Of a stretch of DNA of 64,000 bases, positions 32,213 through 44,565 are shown piece after piece; position 1 is the first letter of the stretch; each line of letters starts with the position of its first letter. Under the pieces are notes generated by a model. The model searched no databases. It saw only the letters and a program-made list of their open reading frames with translations, and was not told where the DNA came from. The DNA lies in the NCBI GenBank assembly GCA_013339765.2, contig CM023448.1, positions 331,656,941 to 331,720,940 of the forward strand, written 5' to 3'. The position numbers and the translations under genes are program-made. Source of the DNA: Haemaphysalis longicornis (taxonomy: Eukaryota; Arthropoda; Arachnida; Ixodida; Ixodidae).

Positions 32213-32720
32213 ATCATTCTTTTGCACGACTACAACGGTTGGCGGCAACACCTTTGGTAGTCTTGAATACTGCTTGTAATCTCACTTATTACCCGAACCC
32301 CGCGTTGAGCGGAAACGAATTTTATCAATGGCATCTTGAAGGAGCGTACGAATGTTGCAAGTTCACAAATCAACATAGCAACCACAGCCACGCAAAACTG
32401 AAATATGACGGGCGCCAAGCTTATAAACATATTCCACGTTGCACGTTTCTTTTCACAGCAAAATGCACGCATTCAAATGAGTTTAATCATTCCAGTTCAT
32501 TCTTCCCGTGTTGCCCATCTTGCCAACCAGGTATGGATTTGAGGTTGCTTCGATTAGAATGAAATTGTGCGGTTTATCAATTAACTCCTCGCATCGCGGC
32601 TCTTGTAGGCCCGCCACATTCGTTGTGCTCGAGATAATTAAGCGGGATCACGCCTTCAGCCACAGAGCGTGGCGCATGACTGTGAGCTCGCGCTTCGACC
32701 CTTCAGTCTGCTACTAAGTC
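32213..32720. other. Spacer, nothing recognised
   Basis: No feature recognised. Confidence 0.4.
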
Positions 32721-32880
32721 GGTGGCTGCGATTTTTTGGTGGAGGCGGAAGACAAAAACGCTCACGTGCCGAGATTTCGGCGGGTGTTAAAGATACGCAC
32801 GCAGTTGAACTCAATACGGAGCCCCCCACTACTGCGCGCCTCATAACCCAGTGCAGCTTTCACGAGTAAAACCCCCAAAA
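32721..32880 (+). mobile_element. Second SINE family, diverged
   Basis: Shares the central core of the Ruka-like SINE in order (GGAGGCG, CAAAAACG, CGAGATTTCGGCG, GTTAAAGAT, CGGAGCCC-CCACTAC, GCGCGCCTCAT) but has a different 3' end (CACGAGTAAAACCCCC) with no AATC tail. No Pol III box is clear at its 5' end. It seems to be a related SINE with a swapped 3' region. Confidence 0.65.
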
Positions 32881-32891
32881 GTTGAATTTTG

Positions 32892-33139
32892 AATTTCCAA
32901 TTTAAGTGGCTAAGGCGTTGCGCTGCTGAGCACGAGGTCGCGGGTTCGATTCCCGGCCGCGGCGGCCGCTTTTCTGATGGAGGCGAAAAGCAAAAACGCC
33001 CGTGTGTACGAGATTTCGGCGCACGTTAAAGATCCCCAGGTGGTCAAAATTAATCCGGAGCCCTCCACTACGGCGCGCCTCATCGCCTGCGTTGCGTCGG
33101 CGCGTTAAACCCCACAATCAATCAATTTCCAATTTAAGT
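32892..33139 (+). mobile_element. Ruka-like SINE, near full length
   Basis: Exact 16-bp direct repeats, aatttccaatttaagt, at 32892-32907 and 33124-33139 bracket a SINE with an intact A-box-like region (GGCTAAGGCG from 32908) and a consensus B-box (GGTTCGATTCC at 32943-32953), the core and a short AATC tail. It has the best-preserved promoter in the window and could have been a source copy. Confidence 0.93.
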
Positions 33140-36100
33140 CTAAAAGTCGGGCCTCAACGTTGTCACTCGGTACTGGAACATTTGAAGGCGAAATCGTTAG
33201 ATGCCTCACCAAACAGGAAAAGTGACTGTTGTCGTCGTTTGTCAGCACGAATGGTACAAAATTATCACCGTTGTATAGCGAAAATAAATAAATTCGCTTC
33301 ATAAATAAACGTGCTAACCCTACGCACCGGCAGAGGGGGAACGCGAGTCAGGGTGGTGCATGCCGCGTGACACGTGGTGGTACGTGAGCAGAACAGATGC
33401 CCGCGGAAGAGAGCACTGGCTGCGGCGAGGCTGCCGTGTGGGTAACGAAGAAACGCTAGCGAATAAAGAGACGCACACGCAATGTAGCATCAAGAAAGGC
33501 TGATGATCGCTAGGCTGCCGCCTTCAAAGCATGCAGGTGAGCATGAGTTGAGTTCCCTTGGAGCGCGCAGGCAGTATATGCGGCAGGGCGGTCTCAGGCG
33601 TGTTTAGTATTTCGTCTGACATGTGTACTGTCGCAACGTGGCTGGCTCGCAGTCTTCGCGGCTCAGCTCATCGGCACACACTGGTCACCCACCGTGGCAC
33701 TGGTCGACGATTAGAAAGTCATTCGATGTATCAGAAGTTTATTTTGCGTCAGGTAGTACATCCCCAAAGCGCAACTTTACGGTAAAAATGCAAGTCACTC
33801 TGCGAGGTCAGAATTCGTAGATGTTGACTCTAATCTTTGGAATTTTTTTTTTCGGAGTAGAAGCTAGTTGAACTAAAGACACCTGATTAGTAACAGGCAT
33901 GCTGAAATATAAAGAGAAACTGCAGTATTCTACTTTCCACGTATGTACAGTCTACACGGGCTCAAAAATTTCCCCTGTATAACAACACTGATGACATGAC
34001 TGTGAAACGTCAAAGGCAAGCTAGAAAAACAAAAAAAAAGACCCGTGCACGCATTCAAAGCAGCCGAAGGGACACGGGCAGCACCTGGCAAAAAAAGACG
34101 GCTGTCTTTATTTGACCACGCATAGAATCGGGTAAGTCCACAACATGTTTAGCCAAAGAGGTCGGCATCAGCACGTTCCCCATTGGCTCAAAAAAGACAA
34201 GCGGCTCGCAACAGCTCTGTCGACAAGTAGACAAATGTTTGCAGTCATCACGTAAGCACGAGCGAGTGTTGTACGGCTCGGAATAATGGCCGCAACGCTC
34301 CAAGCCGAACCGATTTGTCACGCGAGCACTTGGATCGATGGCAGTCGACGCTCGCTGCAGGCCAAACAGCCGATACCGTCTAAATAGTGCGGGGCAGTCG
34401 CAGCGTACGTGTTGCGAGTGGCTCGATCGCGTGCAGCTCACTGATCAACCTGAAAAATATGCATTGGGCGCTTCGCGCTGGTCAAGTTCGGGACCCGTAC
34501 TACGTGTGGGCGCGGTTTAGCTGCGGTTGCGACGGTCGAAGAAGGAAGTGGCCGAAGAGCACACGTGTGTTGCGGGCCTGTTCCCATTCCGTCGCGAGCG
34601 CGTCATCTGGCTGCCCCATCGATTGGCGCCGTGGCGCGAGCTATCCGTTCGAGCACTGCAGGTCGTCATCACGCAGGCAGCTGTCAGACCCCGTCGGAAG
34701 CTTTTACCAGAGGTTTCGTGTCGTTCTCGCTCCGCAAAGAGCCAGCAGAGGCAGACACGCGATGCGAGTATGCCTCCCCAAAAAAAGTGATGAACCTCTT
34801 CGCACGTGCCAAGTCCTTTTCACAGTGCGCAAACGTAGTACCTCGACGGGAACAGAGACAAAACTCGTATCACAAAAACAAAGAACTGCGACGGATGAGA
34901 GTATATTTTGTGCGCTTCAGGCGCTGGTGTTCCCCGTTAGAGCAGGTCATCTTGCTGCTAACTTTCTGCATGGTAGGAAACTGGTATGTGATATGCTCTT
35001 CCCAGGACAGAGAAAGGGAGGAAGAAACAGCGGGCTTGGTCCTTTGCAGAGCAATGAAAGGGGTTTCAAAGCAAGGGGGGTAATGGGGCAGTTCGTAAAG
35101 CTGGGTATCCGTTTTTACTTCGCAACACACCGAGAACACTACACAGAAGGTATTGGAGCAGAAACGGTCGCCTGGTTTCTTCCCAGGTTCTAAGATGGAA
35201 AGTGCGTCTAGTCTATTACGCAACCCTCATAATAAAGTAAAGAAAAGCACAACGTCACTTCAGTCAGTTTTCTTTTCTTACAACATCAACTCAACGAAAG
35301 TATCGGTTACGTTAAAAGTTAGTTGTCATTATGCGTTTTATAAGCACGGGATGGCATAGCTCCCGAACTCGTTCCTTTCAGGTCCAACAGAAAACATATA
35401 CGCTGTCGCTTAAAAAATAAACCTATACGTAGTCGTTTTTTCCAAAGGTTCTAAGCACACACCAACAGTTTCTAGCCCAGGAAAAATTGCAAACAAAACT
35501 GGAGTGCGACCAAAATATTTTATGCTAATAGAAAAAAAAAAGAAATTTACCAGCTTTATGGCATAAAATAGTTACATTGCGCTTGAGAGCAGCTTTTATT
35601 TGATATTCTCTCCCGGCTAGAATTCCTAGTCCTTGCCTATAGGAGATTTTGTAGAAGGCTTCTTCTGAGGCGACGGCGTCTGTGCATGATTTGACCTGCG
35701 GTTCTATTTTTATGTTCGCATGAACAGCGCATATCCTAGCAGCAGTAAACTCAATACATTCGTGTGAAAAAAAAGAGCCAAAAGTACACGGGAGAAACGC
35801 GCGCGTGCTATCAAGATACATTCAAATGCGAACAGCGGAGCACGTGGCTCTCAGAAGTCCTGGTTACTGGTCGCGTATGCGCAGTAGGAATCACGACCGG
35901 CTTTACAGATAGCGACCTGTCCATTGCTGTCGGCGACAATGGGAGCCAGCGTGCCAAAAAAAAAAAAAAATGCCGTGTAAGGAAGAAGCGCTCCGCCGGG
36001 TGGGGCTAAGTTTACTCCCCAAATTCGCCGGCTTCGCTCCGCTCGCAGTGAGTGAGGCCAGCGACTGCGTGCATAAAATGTAGCGGTCGTACCTACCTAT

Positions 36101-36254
36101 GCCGAATGCACCGATAACTACCTATAATACCCGGCAGCAACGAGAACACGCGGTTAAGTCTAGCCCTATTTTAACACGAAAGTGCTTTATGCCCGGGTAC
36201 ACGAAGATCTGACCGGCATCATATATCCGTCACGGAAATGACGTCGCCAGAAAA
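33140..36254. other. Intergenic DNA, no gene recognised
   Basis: About 3.1 kb without a recognised domain or repeat. The 268-codon frame at 34387-35193 (+) and the Cys-containing 128-codon frame at 34055-34441 (-) have no motif I can place, and both overlap other open frames; they are not called. A-runs occur at about 35530 and 35956-35969. Confidence 0.45.
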
Positions 36255-36400
36255 AGTTCCATTGAGGCGGCTGCGCCGGGATTCGAGCCACGAACCCTCT
36301 CGCCGCAACGGGAGGTACACAGCGCTCTGCCCACTGCGCTACGAATTCAAGCGCAAGTAGGTCTACGAACGCGCTTTATATCTTTCCTACTAATTTCTTC
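36255..36400 (-). repeat. Dispersed repeat with Pol III boxes, copy 3
   Basis: A diverged copy of the repeats at 30985 and 31913: CCGCAACGGGAGGTAC, then GCTCTGCCCACTGCGCTAC and CTACGAACGCGC. On the minus strand it has TAGCGCAGTGGG (A-box-like) and a weaker B-box, GGCTCGAATCCC. It lies alone, which shows the repeat moves independently of the Helitron pieces. Confidence 0.55.
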
Positions 36401-37493
36401 GTTCAGATGCTGTCTAGGAGATGCTGCCGTATAGGAGAAGTGAAGCGAAGTAGTTCATCATAACACTAATGAGCGCCGACAGCTGGCGCCTCGATGCCAG
36501 CGTCTTCGTGTACGCGGAACCTGGGTGAATTGAGGCACCCTCCGCCACCTACTGCTTTCGCTTTCGGTTGCGGTTCCGTTTCGTTTGCTCGATTTTCAAG
36601 GGGCTGTGGTTTTAGTCGGATTTACGCAGTGTTCCGGCACGAGCAATCCAGTGTCTAACGTTGATGCGTCTAACGGTGCCATACATACGTAATATAAATC
36701 GCAATGTGCAAGTTCATATGGATGCACAATAGATGCTCCTGTGAAGGCAGATTTCCCTTTCGTGTTTTACCGATTCCTATGAAAGAGGCATCAACCACAT
36801 TTTTAGCTATGCAAACGCCAACGTACACAACTAAACCACGCTGTTACCATATGTCCACCTACTCGACTAGCGTTCTTTATTTTCAAGCATTTGCGTTCAT
36901 TTAAACACGCGGGAACTTTGTCGACTTTCGCCTTATGTCGAGCAGCTGTTTTTCAGGCGCTAAGCTCGTCTATGTACGGGCCAAGGTTTCATACGGGAGG
37001 TTGGAATTTGTATGAACACCCAAACAGCGCCATTCTGTGCGTAGAAGCGCCGTCATCCTTGCGGGAAGACAATGTTTTTCTCGCGAAGGAAGCACTAATC
37101 GACAGCAACATTTTAAGCGGCACTGAGGCGTTTTCACCATAAGTGAAACGCCACTATTGTAGGAGCTCTGTCGGGGTGGCTTACAAACAAGCCCGGCGAC
37201 AAATTTGGGTATGACATCTGTCCCCGATCAATGCGTGCGGTAAGAACCACATCTATCTTTGGGATATCTTTTTGAGCCACTGCCCCCGTACCTAAGCGAT
37301 TGGAACCGGCTGAAAACGAATTGCCTCTACCGTGGGCCTGCCGGACTTGCTCAGCTGTACGCAACAAATACCATCGCGCACGATAGGTTCACTGAAAGTA
37401 CGATGCAAAAACATTGCAAGGTCTTTCAGAGCATTCTTTCGCGAACGGGTTTCTTTTGGTCGTCCAGCCTAGCCCAAGTCCACTATAACCTAC
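36401..37493. other. Intergenic DNA, no gene recognised
   Basis: Nothing recognised on either strand. Confidence 0.45.
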
Positions 37494-37496
37494 AAT

Positions 37497-37560
37497 CATT
37501 ATGATCGAACAGCGCGAACTTAACGTCCCTCGTCCCGTTAAGTTCGCGCTGTCCCATAAT
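37497..37560. mobile_element. Short fold-back element, 17-bp perfect arms
   Basis: ACAGCGCGAACTTAACG at 37509-37525 has its exact inverse at 37536-37552, with an outer ATTATG/CATAAT pair extending the match. The loop is about 10 nt. The design resembles the larger hairpin insert at 45294-45416. Confidence 0.8.
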
Positions 37561-40500
37561 GAATGTATACCAACTAGCCCAGTTCTGGACCTCGTTTAAC
37601 CTACAACCTCGGGATGACATTCACTGCAGCTACCTTTTCTAGAATCGCAATTCATGCTACTGCTACACTGCCTCAGAAGCTGAATGCCAAGACTGCGCGG
37701 GAAATTTCCGACGCACGCTAGTTATTTTTTGTTGTTGTTGTTGTTTTGCTCGCGCTATGATTCGTAAGCCAATGGGAATTAACTGTGCGCCAAATGCTTC
37801 TTCATGTTTTTCATTTTTTATTTTGATGCACTCAATGAAACAGTGCGCGCAAAGTGCAACTCCTGTTCATTTTTTCTGTTGCATGCTATAGGAAGAAACG
37901 CGCTGAATATTTTTTTGTTTTAATCTTTCGAATGGAAGCACCTTATAAAACGCGTGGAATGCCATGGAGTGCGTTAGAAAAGGATAAGTAGGCGTGGGCA
38001 GTTTTCTACGGATGGTATCCGGGTGGGGGCGCGCTCGGTGGACGCCGGCCGGGTGCGCGCTTTCGCCAGCGTAGCCAAGTAACGATTTCGCGTTAAAAAC
38101 TTTTATTTGCGCACACCGCCTATTCCGCAGAAGGTGCGCACTTCCTTTAGCGTGAATCGGCAAAGACTGAGCCCTACAGACCGAGAGAAAGGCGAAATAA
38201 CAAGGATGGCAGGCCGAGAAAACTCGTATTTAGCGGAGAATCGGGGATTGAATGCAGCGCCAGCCGGTGCAGTGGCGTCGGAAGAACTTAAAAGAGCCAA
38301 ACAAGGGATAACGAATTCGGCACGCGTAATCGGCGAGCATGGGCAAGTCGCTATCTATAAAGCCGGTCGTGGTAGGAATACGTTACAAGAGTTCGGGTTA
38401 TCTAACTTCTTCGTGCACTGTTTTCATTCTACGCAGCGACAAAGTAAGATAAATAGCGTTAACCGGCGCCGAACGCGGCGGCAAGCCAAATCAAAATGCC
38501 CACACGTCGAACGATGCTCTTTTCAGTATACCAAGGTTGGTCACGAACTCTCGTCACGCATTTCCAGTGCGCGCACGCGGCCCGTGGTTTGGAAGCGCTG
38601 AATGCACGACGCTGTTCGCATTTGAATGTACATACCTCGATAGTACACAAGTGCTACCGAATATAGATGAGAGTGGCTGAGGTAGTTTGGTACTTTGTCA
38701 TGGCTGCAAAATGGCTAAGCTGCTCTCCCGCTGCGCCCAACTCGTTGGTCGGAGCCCAGGTAACTGCATTTCGGACGCAGACAACATGGAGGGCACTCTT
38801 GAAAGCGACAGTGAACGGTAAAAAAAGTCGATCCAGGGGGTCTAAAGCAGCGCTGCAACTCGTAGCAAAATGCAACTTTGTGGCGAAAGTGGAATCGCAA
38901 TTTTCAACGCTCGGAATTCCCTCGGCGCGCACGTAAACGGCGCTAAGCGGAGGCGAGAGCGACTCGGAAACATGATATGCCACTTGGAGTGTGTCATCGA
39001 TTGCATGCATCTGATCAGAGTGGCCGAGCTGTACATGCAGCGAGGGTCGGACGAAAATATCCTCTGGGCAAATCAATGGGGCTCGGACGGACGCATGCAT
39101 GCAGTCGGAGTAAGCAACGTCCCTTTTTCTAGTAATTGATTGAAAAGCCGTGCTGAATGGTTCTTTTTCTTTTTGTTCTCCAGGCTGGGACAAAGCATTA
39201 GAAATGCAATGATAAAAAACCCAGGCAAAAGGCCGGGAGCAGACGGCCTAAACGTTCACTTCTTTTGAAATTAAACAAAACTGCGCTCACGCCGACATGG
39301 CACTCCTAGCTTCGTAGGAAAATATCCCCCATTAGATGAGGTATGCACGATGTTAGAGCGGTGTTATTAGCCAAATTGTCGTTCCAAATGTCCCAGAAAA
39401 AAGAGCTTCTTAGCAGCCAACACCTAGGCAAATGACACGGACGAAGAGAACGCGAGCTGCTCTTTTCATTTATACACTGTCGGGTCAAAACTTGAGGTGT
39501 CCAGAAACCCTCGGCCAAGCAGTGACACAAATTTCTAGCCTTTCGGTTAGTCATCGTTTCTATAAAACATAGCAATTACACGGCTCCAGAAACACGTTCA
39601 CTTTCCTTAGTGTGGCCAACATCTGTGCCGCCTGCAGTTTTAAGCGTCATGTGCCGCCTGCATAGTTGGACGCCAGCATGCATGCGGTTTTCTGCCGCAC
39701 CCCGACCTAATTGTCAATTCCGCGAATGCCCCGAATCTTCAGCTCTGAACATTTATCTTCCTTACGAGTACCGACCACTGTGCATTTGCCGATTTTATGC
39801 CTTGTCCCTTATGACAGTCTCAAAATGGCGCAGTCGCACTAGGCCCGACAGCAGCCAGCCTCAAACCAGGCCGCCTTGCTACTGCGCAGTTTATTTCGTG
39901 TAGCGCCTTTTTTTTTTTTTTTTCCTGCGACTCCTTTTCAGCAGTTCGTCCTTGAGGAGTATCGGAACGGACCAACCGGGGGGCAGACTAACCATTCGTT
40001 TCGCTCACATTTAGTCCCCAAAGGGAGTAATGATTGTGGCAAAGGCCGTTCGTCCCCCAGAAGACGAACTTTGAGTCCTTTTTTGCCTAAGAGTGAAGAG
40101 CAGGCGCATTGGAATTAGTGGATTTACCCATGCAGTACGCTCCGCCCACACCGCACCTGCTTACGCGCGAAACATGCCGACGCTAGATGAACGCGCACGC
40201 GCTAAGCTATGCATTTTACAGGCGGTGAAATATGCGGGACCTCCGGCCCCTTTAGCCCTGCTTAGTTCACCTGCACAGTGACGGCACAGCGACTGCAGTC
40301 GCAGCCAACCTCGTGCCACTTTTAGCATTGCGAGGTTGCGCCGAATAGCAAAATTTACGTCAATTTAAAAAAAAACGCGCACACACACACACACAAACAG
40401 TGACATCGACCATTTCACACCGACTTAAGACAGTGCCAAAAAGATGGATAAATGATTAACTGTCAAAGCAAACTGCTTCGCGAGTACCGTAGACGATGCT

Positions 40501-40799
40501 CTCGCATTTTGTAGACAACCAGCGTAGGGGTTTCTGCAACATTTCTTCCTCTAAAAGGTCTACCAAATTTAATTAGTTAAGAGTGATTCTCTGAAGTAAT
40601 TTCAATTACGACTAATTCTACCAAGCCAAAGAATGCTGTGCCTCTAAAGGAAATCATTTAGTGTGAACAAGGCTCCCGTTCGGGGATGCCGAAACGTCAT
40701 TGTTTTATTTTCTCTTGTGGTCGGCGTATTCTTTATGATGTACTTCAATGTCATTCCCGACCAGACGGGCGACCGTCGAAGCCTCGATTTCATTGTCGA
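37561..40799. other. Intergenic DNA, no gene recognised
   Basis: No domain or repeat family is recognised. (TTG)n lies at about 37731-37745; a long T-run with a downstream TTTTCAG is at 39908-39940; a short (AC)n is at 40378-40395. Confidence 0.45.
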
Positions 40800-42350
40800 T
40801 GAATTCTGCCTGTGAATTTTTGCACGCCGCCTCTGCTGCCTTAAAGGGAAGCGGGACACTGAACCACATAGCCGCGAACCTTACGGTGAGCTCCGAGGTG
40901 CGCGGCTCGAAAGCGAGGAACCCGGCTGTGCCGACGTGGCAGCTCGGACCTGAGAGAAGCTGGCAGCCCGGACGCACGTCGCGCACGTAAAGCGAGTTTC
41001 GAGCCACGCATCAAGCACCCCCGTCCCCCTCCCCTCCCCTGGCGCACAAAACGATATTCAATTTTCGAGAGCTAAGGAACCGCCCGGGGGAGGAATTTAA
41101 TATCAATAATCCAGGCGTCCACCTGCATAATCATCAAATTTTCAGGTTTCTCCTAGTCGGCGCAGTAACGTATCGAGCGAGGAAGTAGGGAGGCGAAGGA
41201 ACTCGCGAGTTGAAAAACAAAGGGATCACAAGCAGATTAAGCGAGAATCAAACGATTCTGCTCGGCGGCGCAAATGCAATCAGAAAAGGCTGTTTTGAAG
41301 CTTGCATGCTCGTTTTCTCTTCGCAGTCTCTTTTTCTTTTTCGCTTCTGCTTAGTACGCAGTAAAACGTCCCGCGATAAAGAAAATTGGCTGCGTGTCAA
41401 GTCACGGCAGAAAAGATAGCGAAGTTTTCCGAGTGCGTGCGTTAGTCGGATTCAAAGCCCGCGCGCTTTTTTCTTCTACTTTGTTCCTGTTTCATGCTTT
41501 GTGTGGGCGACATTGTGCGTGCACGCTTCAGCCCCTCGGAACGCTTACGGTTTTCAGCTGGGCCCATAAAAGACACGGTGCAGCATGGACATGCCGCCGT
41601 GTGTCTCGTTTAAGAATTACAGCAGAACAAATAAACAAGAAAAAAGCGCTTACGTCGTTAAACAAGGTCATGAGTAGAGAGACCTTTCTTCGCTGGTTTC
41701 TCCGATAGCTTTTTTTTTTTTTGCTACTCCGCCGTATGTTACGCGGGTTACTAAATCCCGGTTGGAATTTGTCTTTCAGCTCGGCGAGCATGGACAAAAG
41801 ATTTATCGCTCGCATGGTTCGAGAGCAAGCTCGCTATAAGGTGGTTAATGTCAAGAAGCAGCACTGCACTGCGGGCCGGATGCAGGAAACGGCGGAGGCA
41901 AGCGGTTCCGAAAAGAAGAAGAGAAAAAAGCACTCAGCGAAGACTGAGAAAGGTTTCCGCAATTTTGCGTTCCTCCTGGCCTCGCCGAAGCCCCAAATTG
42001 GATGGAACACAGGGCAAAATGATCAGTAATCCCGGCTGAGAGCTTTTTGTTGTCGTCCCGGCCGACATCGCGGCTAATCCCGCCGAAGGCCTCACTTTTG
42101 CGAGCGGCAGCTAAATCCTATTTGCAAGCGCGGCCCCGGGTTCCACCTGGACAGAGCAGCAAAAGTAGCGCCACAGCGCCCCTGACCGTGTGGCGCACCA
42201 GCGAGCGCACTCGTAACTACAACGGACGGCAGCGCGAAGAGCGCCCGCCGACCTTACGAAACACGCGCCCACCGGCCACTTTTTATCGAGCCACTCGTAG
42301 TACAGACCGGAAAAACCTCCAGTTAGCTTTTAGAGCAAGTACCTGAAGGG
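40800..42350. other. GC-rich and mixed intergenic DNA
   Basis: GC-rich patches at about 40840-41050 and 42040-42330. Frames are short and unrecognised. Confidence 0.4.
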
Positions 42351-43194
42351 GCCCTCAAAGGTATCAAACTAAGGACCGGTGACATTTTAGAAAAACAAGG
42401 GGACGCTGGAGCGCACGTCCAGCTACACTGTGTAGAAACAAAGCAGTAGAGAAGTTGGAACGTGCGCAAGTGCGCAAACTTCAGCCTGGATTCAGCTGCC
42501 AGGGTCGCCCCTACTGTGGCATCGCTCGGCTACTGTAGCGGCGGTCTTTCCATTGGGAAAAAAATCTTTATGAAGAAATCATGCGTGGCCCGAATTGCCC
42601 GTGTCTCGTCGATGAAAAAGCCGCACGACGCTTCATTTGTACTGCCAGCAGCCCTTTCGCTAGGCTGAGTGAACTAATTTGCCCTCGCCACTGTCCTAGC
42701 GATTACCGATTGCATTGCTGATCGTACAACTGGGTAAACATATCGTTCATACCGGTGTTACGCTTGGCCATCTGCGGTTTTTAGCGTTGCCAGCTGCGGG
42801 CGGATTCTGGCCGCTAAAGCCCCGTCGTGGCACAGCGTCAGCGGCCCGTTCCTGAACGCAGAATCCATGATCTGCATTCATACAGATCATAAGTGCCCCA
42901 GAGTGACCTCCGTGATCGGCTGCAGGCGGCGCGCCGTTGCTCCAGCAGGGTATGCCGCCGAGCATATACTCGCACTGACAGCACATACCGCGTACTGGCA
43001 GAGTGAGGCCGGGTTCAGGCTGTTGCCGCAACTGTCGTAACAACTTAAAAAAAAATACGTATTTTCACGTCTCAGCCAACCGAACTGCGTGACAGGCCGG
43101 TTTTTTACGTCCATAGATCACGATATGGCCATCGCGTCGGTAGTCTGAACATAGTATGGCATTAGCCAACCTAGGCTCCGTAAAGAGGTTAATC
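42351..43194. other. Intergenic DNA, no gene recognised
   Basis: Upstream of the I-like LINE. I see no endonuclease domain here, so the LINE is taken as 5'-truncated. Confidence 0.45.
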
Positions 43195-43264
43195 ACATAA
43201 AAATTCCCGTCAACCAGTAGCCAGACAAAAATTTCTTCCAACCACTCAGTTCATAAACTTCTTC

Positions 43265-44565
43265 GTGAGTAAATTATCATCCCCCAATTATTTCAATCGT
43301 CAAAACTGCAGCGTGCACCGAAGTTCGCCTAAGCCTTATCAAACACCCAGCGTCGACCCCAAACTCCTTCACATTTGGGAAGCCCGTCGGAGCCTCCCTA
43401 AGCGATGGAAACGCCAACGCCACGATCGCCAACTTCGCCATAAAATTGCCGCACTAAATCAAACCGCCACTGAATATGCCAAACAACTATCGAAAGAAAA
43501 TTGGCTTCAACTATGCGATAGTCTTCAAGGGACCCTAACCACACGTAATACTTGGCGCTTACTCAGACATCTGATCGACCCCCTAACTAGCAAGAGTGAA
43601 TCCCAACGAAGCAAGATTCGGACCATACACTCGTTTCAAGGTTCCCCAAAAGCCCTTTTACAAACCTTAACAGATCGATACCTCAACACCAGCAAGAACT
43701 TTTCCCCACCCTCATACACAGCCCTGCCGAATTACCTACTCGACAGGGACTTTCACATTTACGAATTGGAATCAGCTCTCTCAGAATGCAAGAAGAATAG
43801 CGCTCCCGGACCAGACCAAGTAACTGAAAGGCTTCTGGCAAACTTGGATGGCAACTCCCTAGACCATCCACTTCACCACACTAATACAAACTGGTCATCT
43901 GGTCGCCTTCCTCCCCAGTGGAAAACCGCAGAGATACGCTTCATACCTAAGCCCAACAAGTCACTTCATCTGGACAACTTGTGCCCGATATCCCTCACAT
44001 CCTGTGTGGGTAAGCTGGTAGAACGGCTTATACTGAGACGTCCTCAACCATTTCTGGAGGACAGAGGCCTATTCCCCAATACCATGTATGGGTTCCGCAA
44101 ACACCTCAGTACCCACGACATCCTCCTCCGTTTGAAGGAAGAAGCCTTGGCGCCGGCTACCCGTCATTCTCCGAGGGCCATCCAAGCACTTGACCTTAAA
44201 GGCGCCTTCGATAACGTTTTACATTCAGCTATTCTCTCCCGGCTCAATCAGACTGGATGTGGCCATCGCGTCTACTCCTACATTTCAGATTTTTTAACCC
44301 AACGCCAGGCTATCGTGAAAGTTCCGACCTCACGTCGGATCCTATATTGCTTGGTGATCGAGGCACGCGGCAAGGTTCCGCATTGTCCCCACTTCTGTTC
44401 AATCTGGCCTTACTCGAGTTGCCCAAACAACTGGATGCCATCCCCAAGACACATCATGCTCTATATGCAGATGATATCACCATATGGACAGATACTGACT
44501 CTATAGGAAATATACAAGATGCTCTCCAAGAAGCCACGGACATTGTTCAGTCTTCCACCTCATAA
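43265..44565 (+). pseudogene. I-LINE ORF2: reverse transcriptase part
   Basis: The first frame (43265-44506) is open for over 400 codons. It shows the pre-RT linker, a NSAPGPDQV motif, RFIPKPNKS and CPISLTSCVGKLVERLI (finger motifs; the usual YRPISL is changed to CPISL), GLFPNTMYGFRK, and domain A as ALDLKGAFDNV with the catalytic Asp. A frameshift at about 44340 moves the remainder to the overlapping frame 44257-44565, which has GTRQGSALSPLLFNLAL (domain B) and YADDITIW (domain C, both catalytic Asp). The enzyme would reverse-transcribe the element RNA at the nicked target. Catalytic residues survive but the frame does not. Confidence 0.87.

Noticed and set aside
32908..32960. Possible tRNA gene
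   Set aside because: It has A- and B-box-like words but continues into the SINE core and tail and is flanked by a target duplication; it is a SINE head, not a tRNA gene.
34055..34441. 128-codon Cys-rich frame on the minus strand
   Set aside because: The Cys spacing does not fit a zinc-finger or secreted disulfide family I can name; too weak to call.
34387..35193. 268-codon open frame on the plus strand
   Set aside because: No domain or motif, no conserved neighbourhood, overlapping open frames in other phases.
41721..42029. 102-codon frame with a basic Lys-rich segment
   Set aside because: A lysine-rich stretch alone is not evidence; no family or conserved context.
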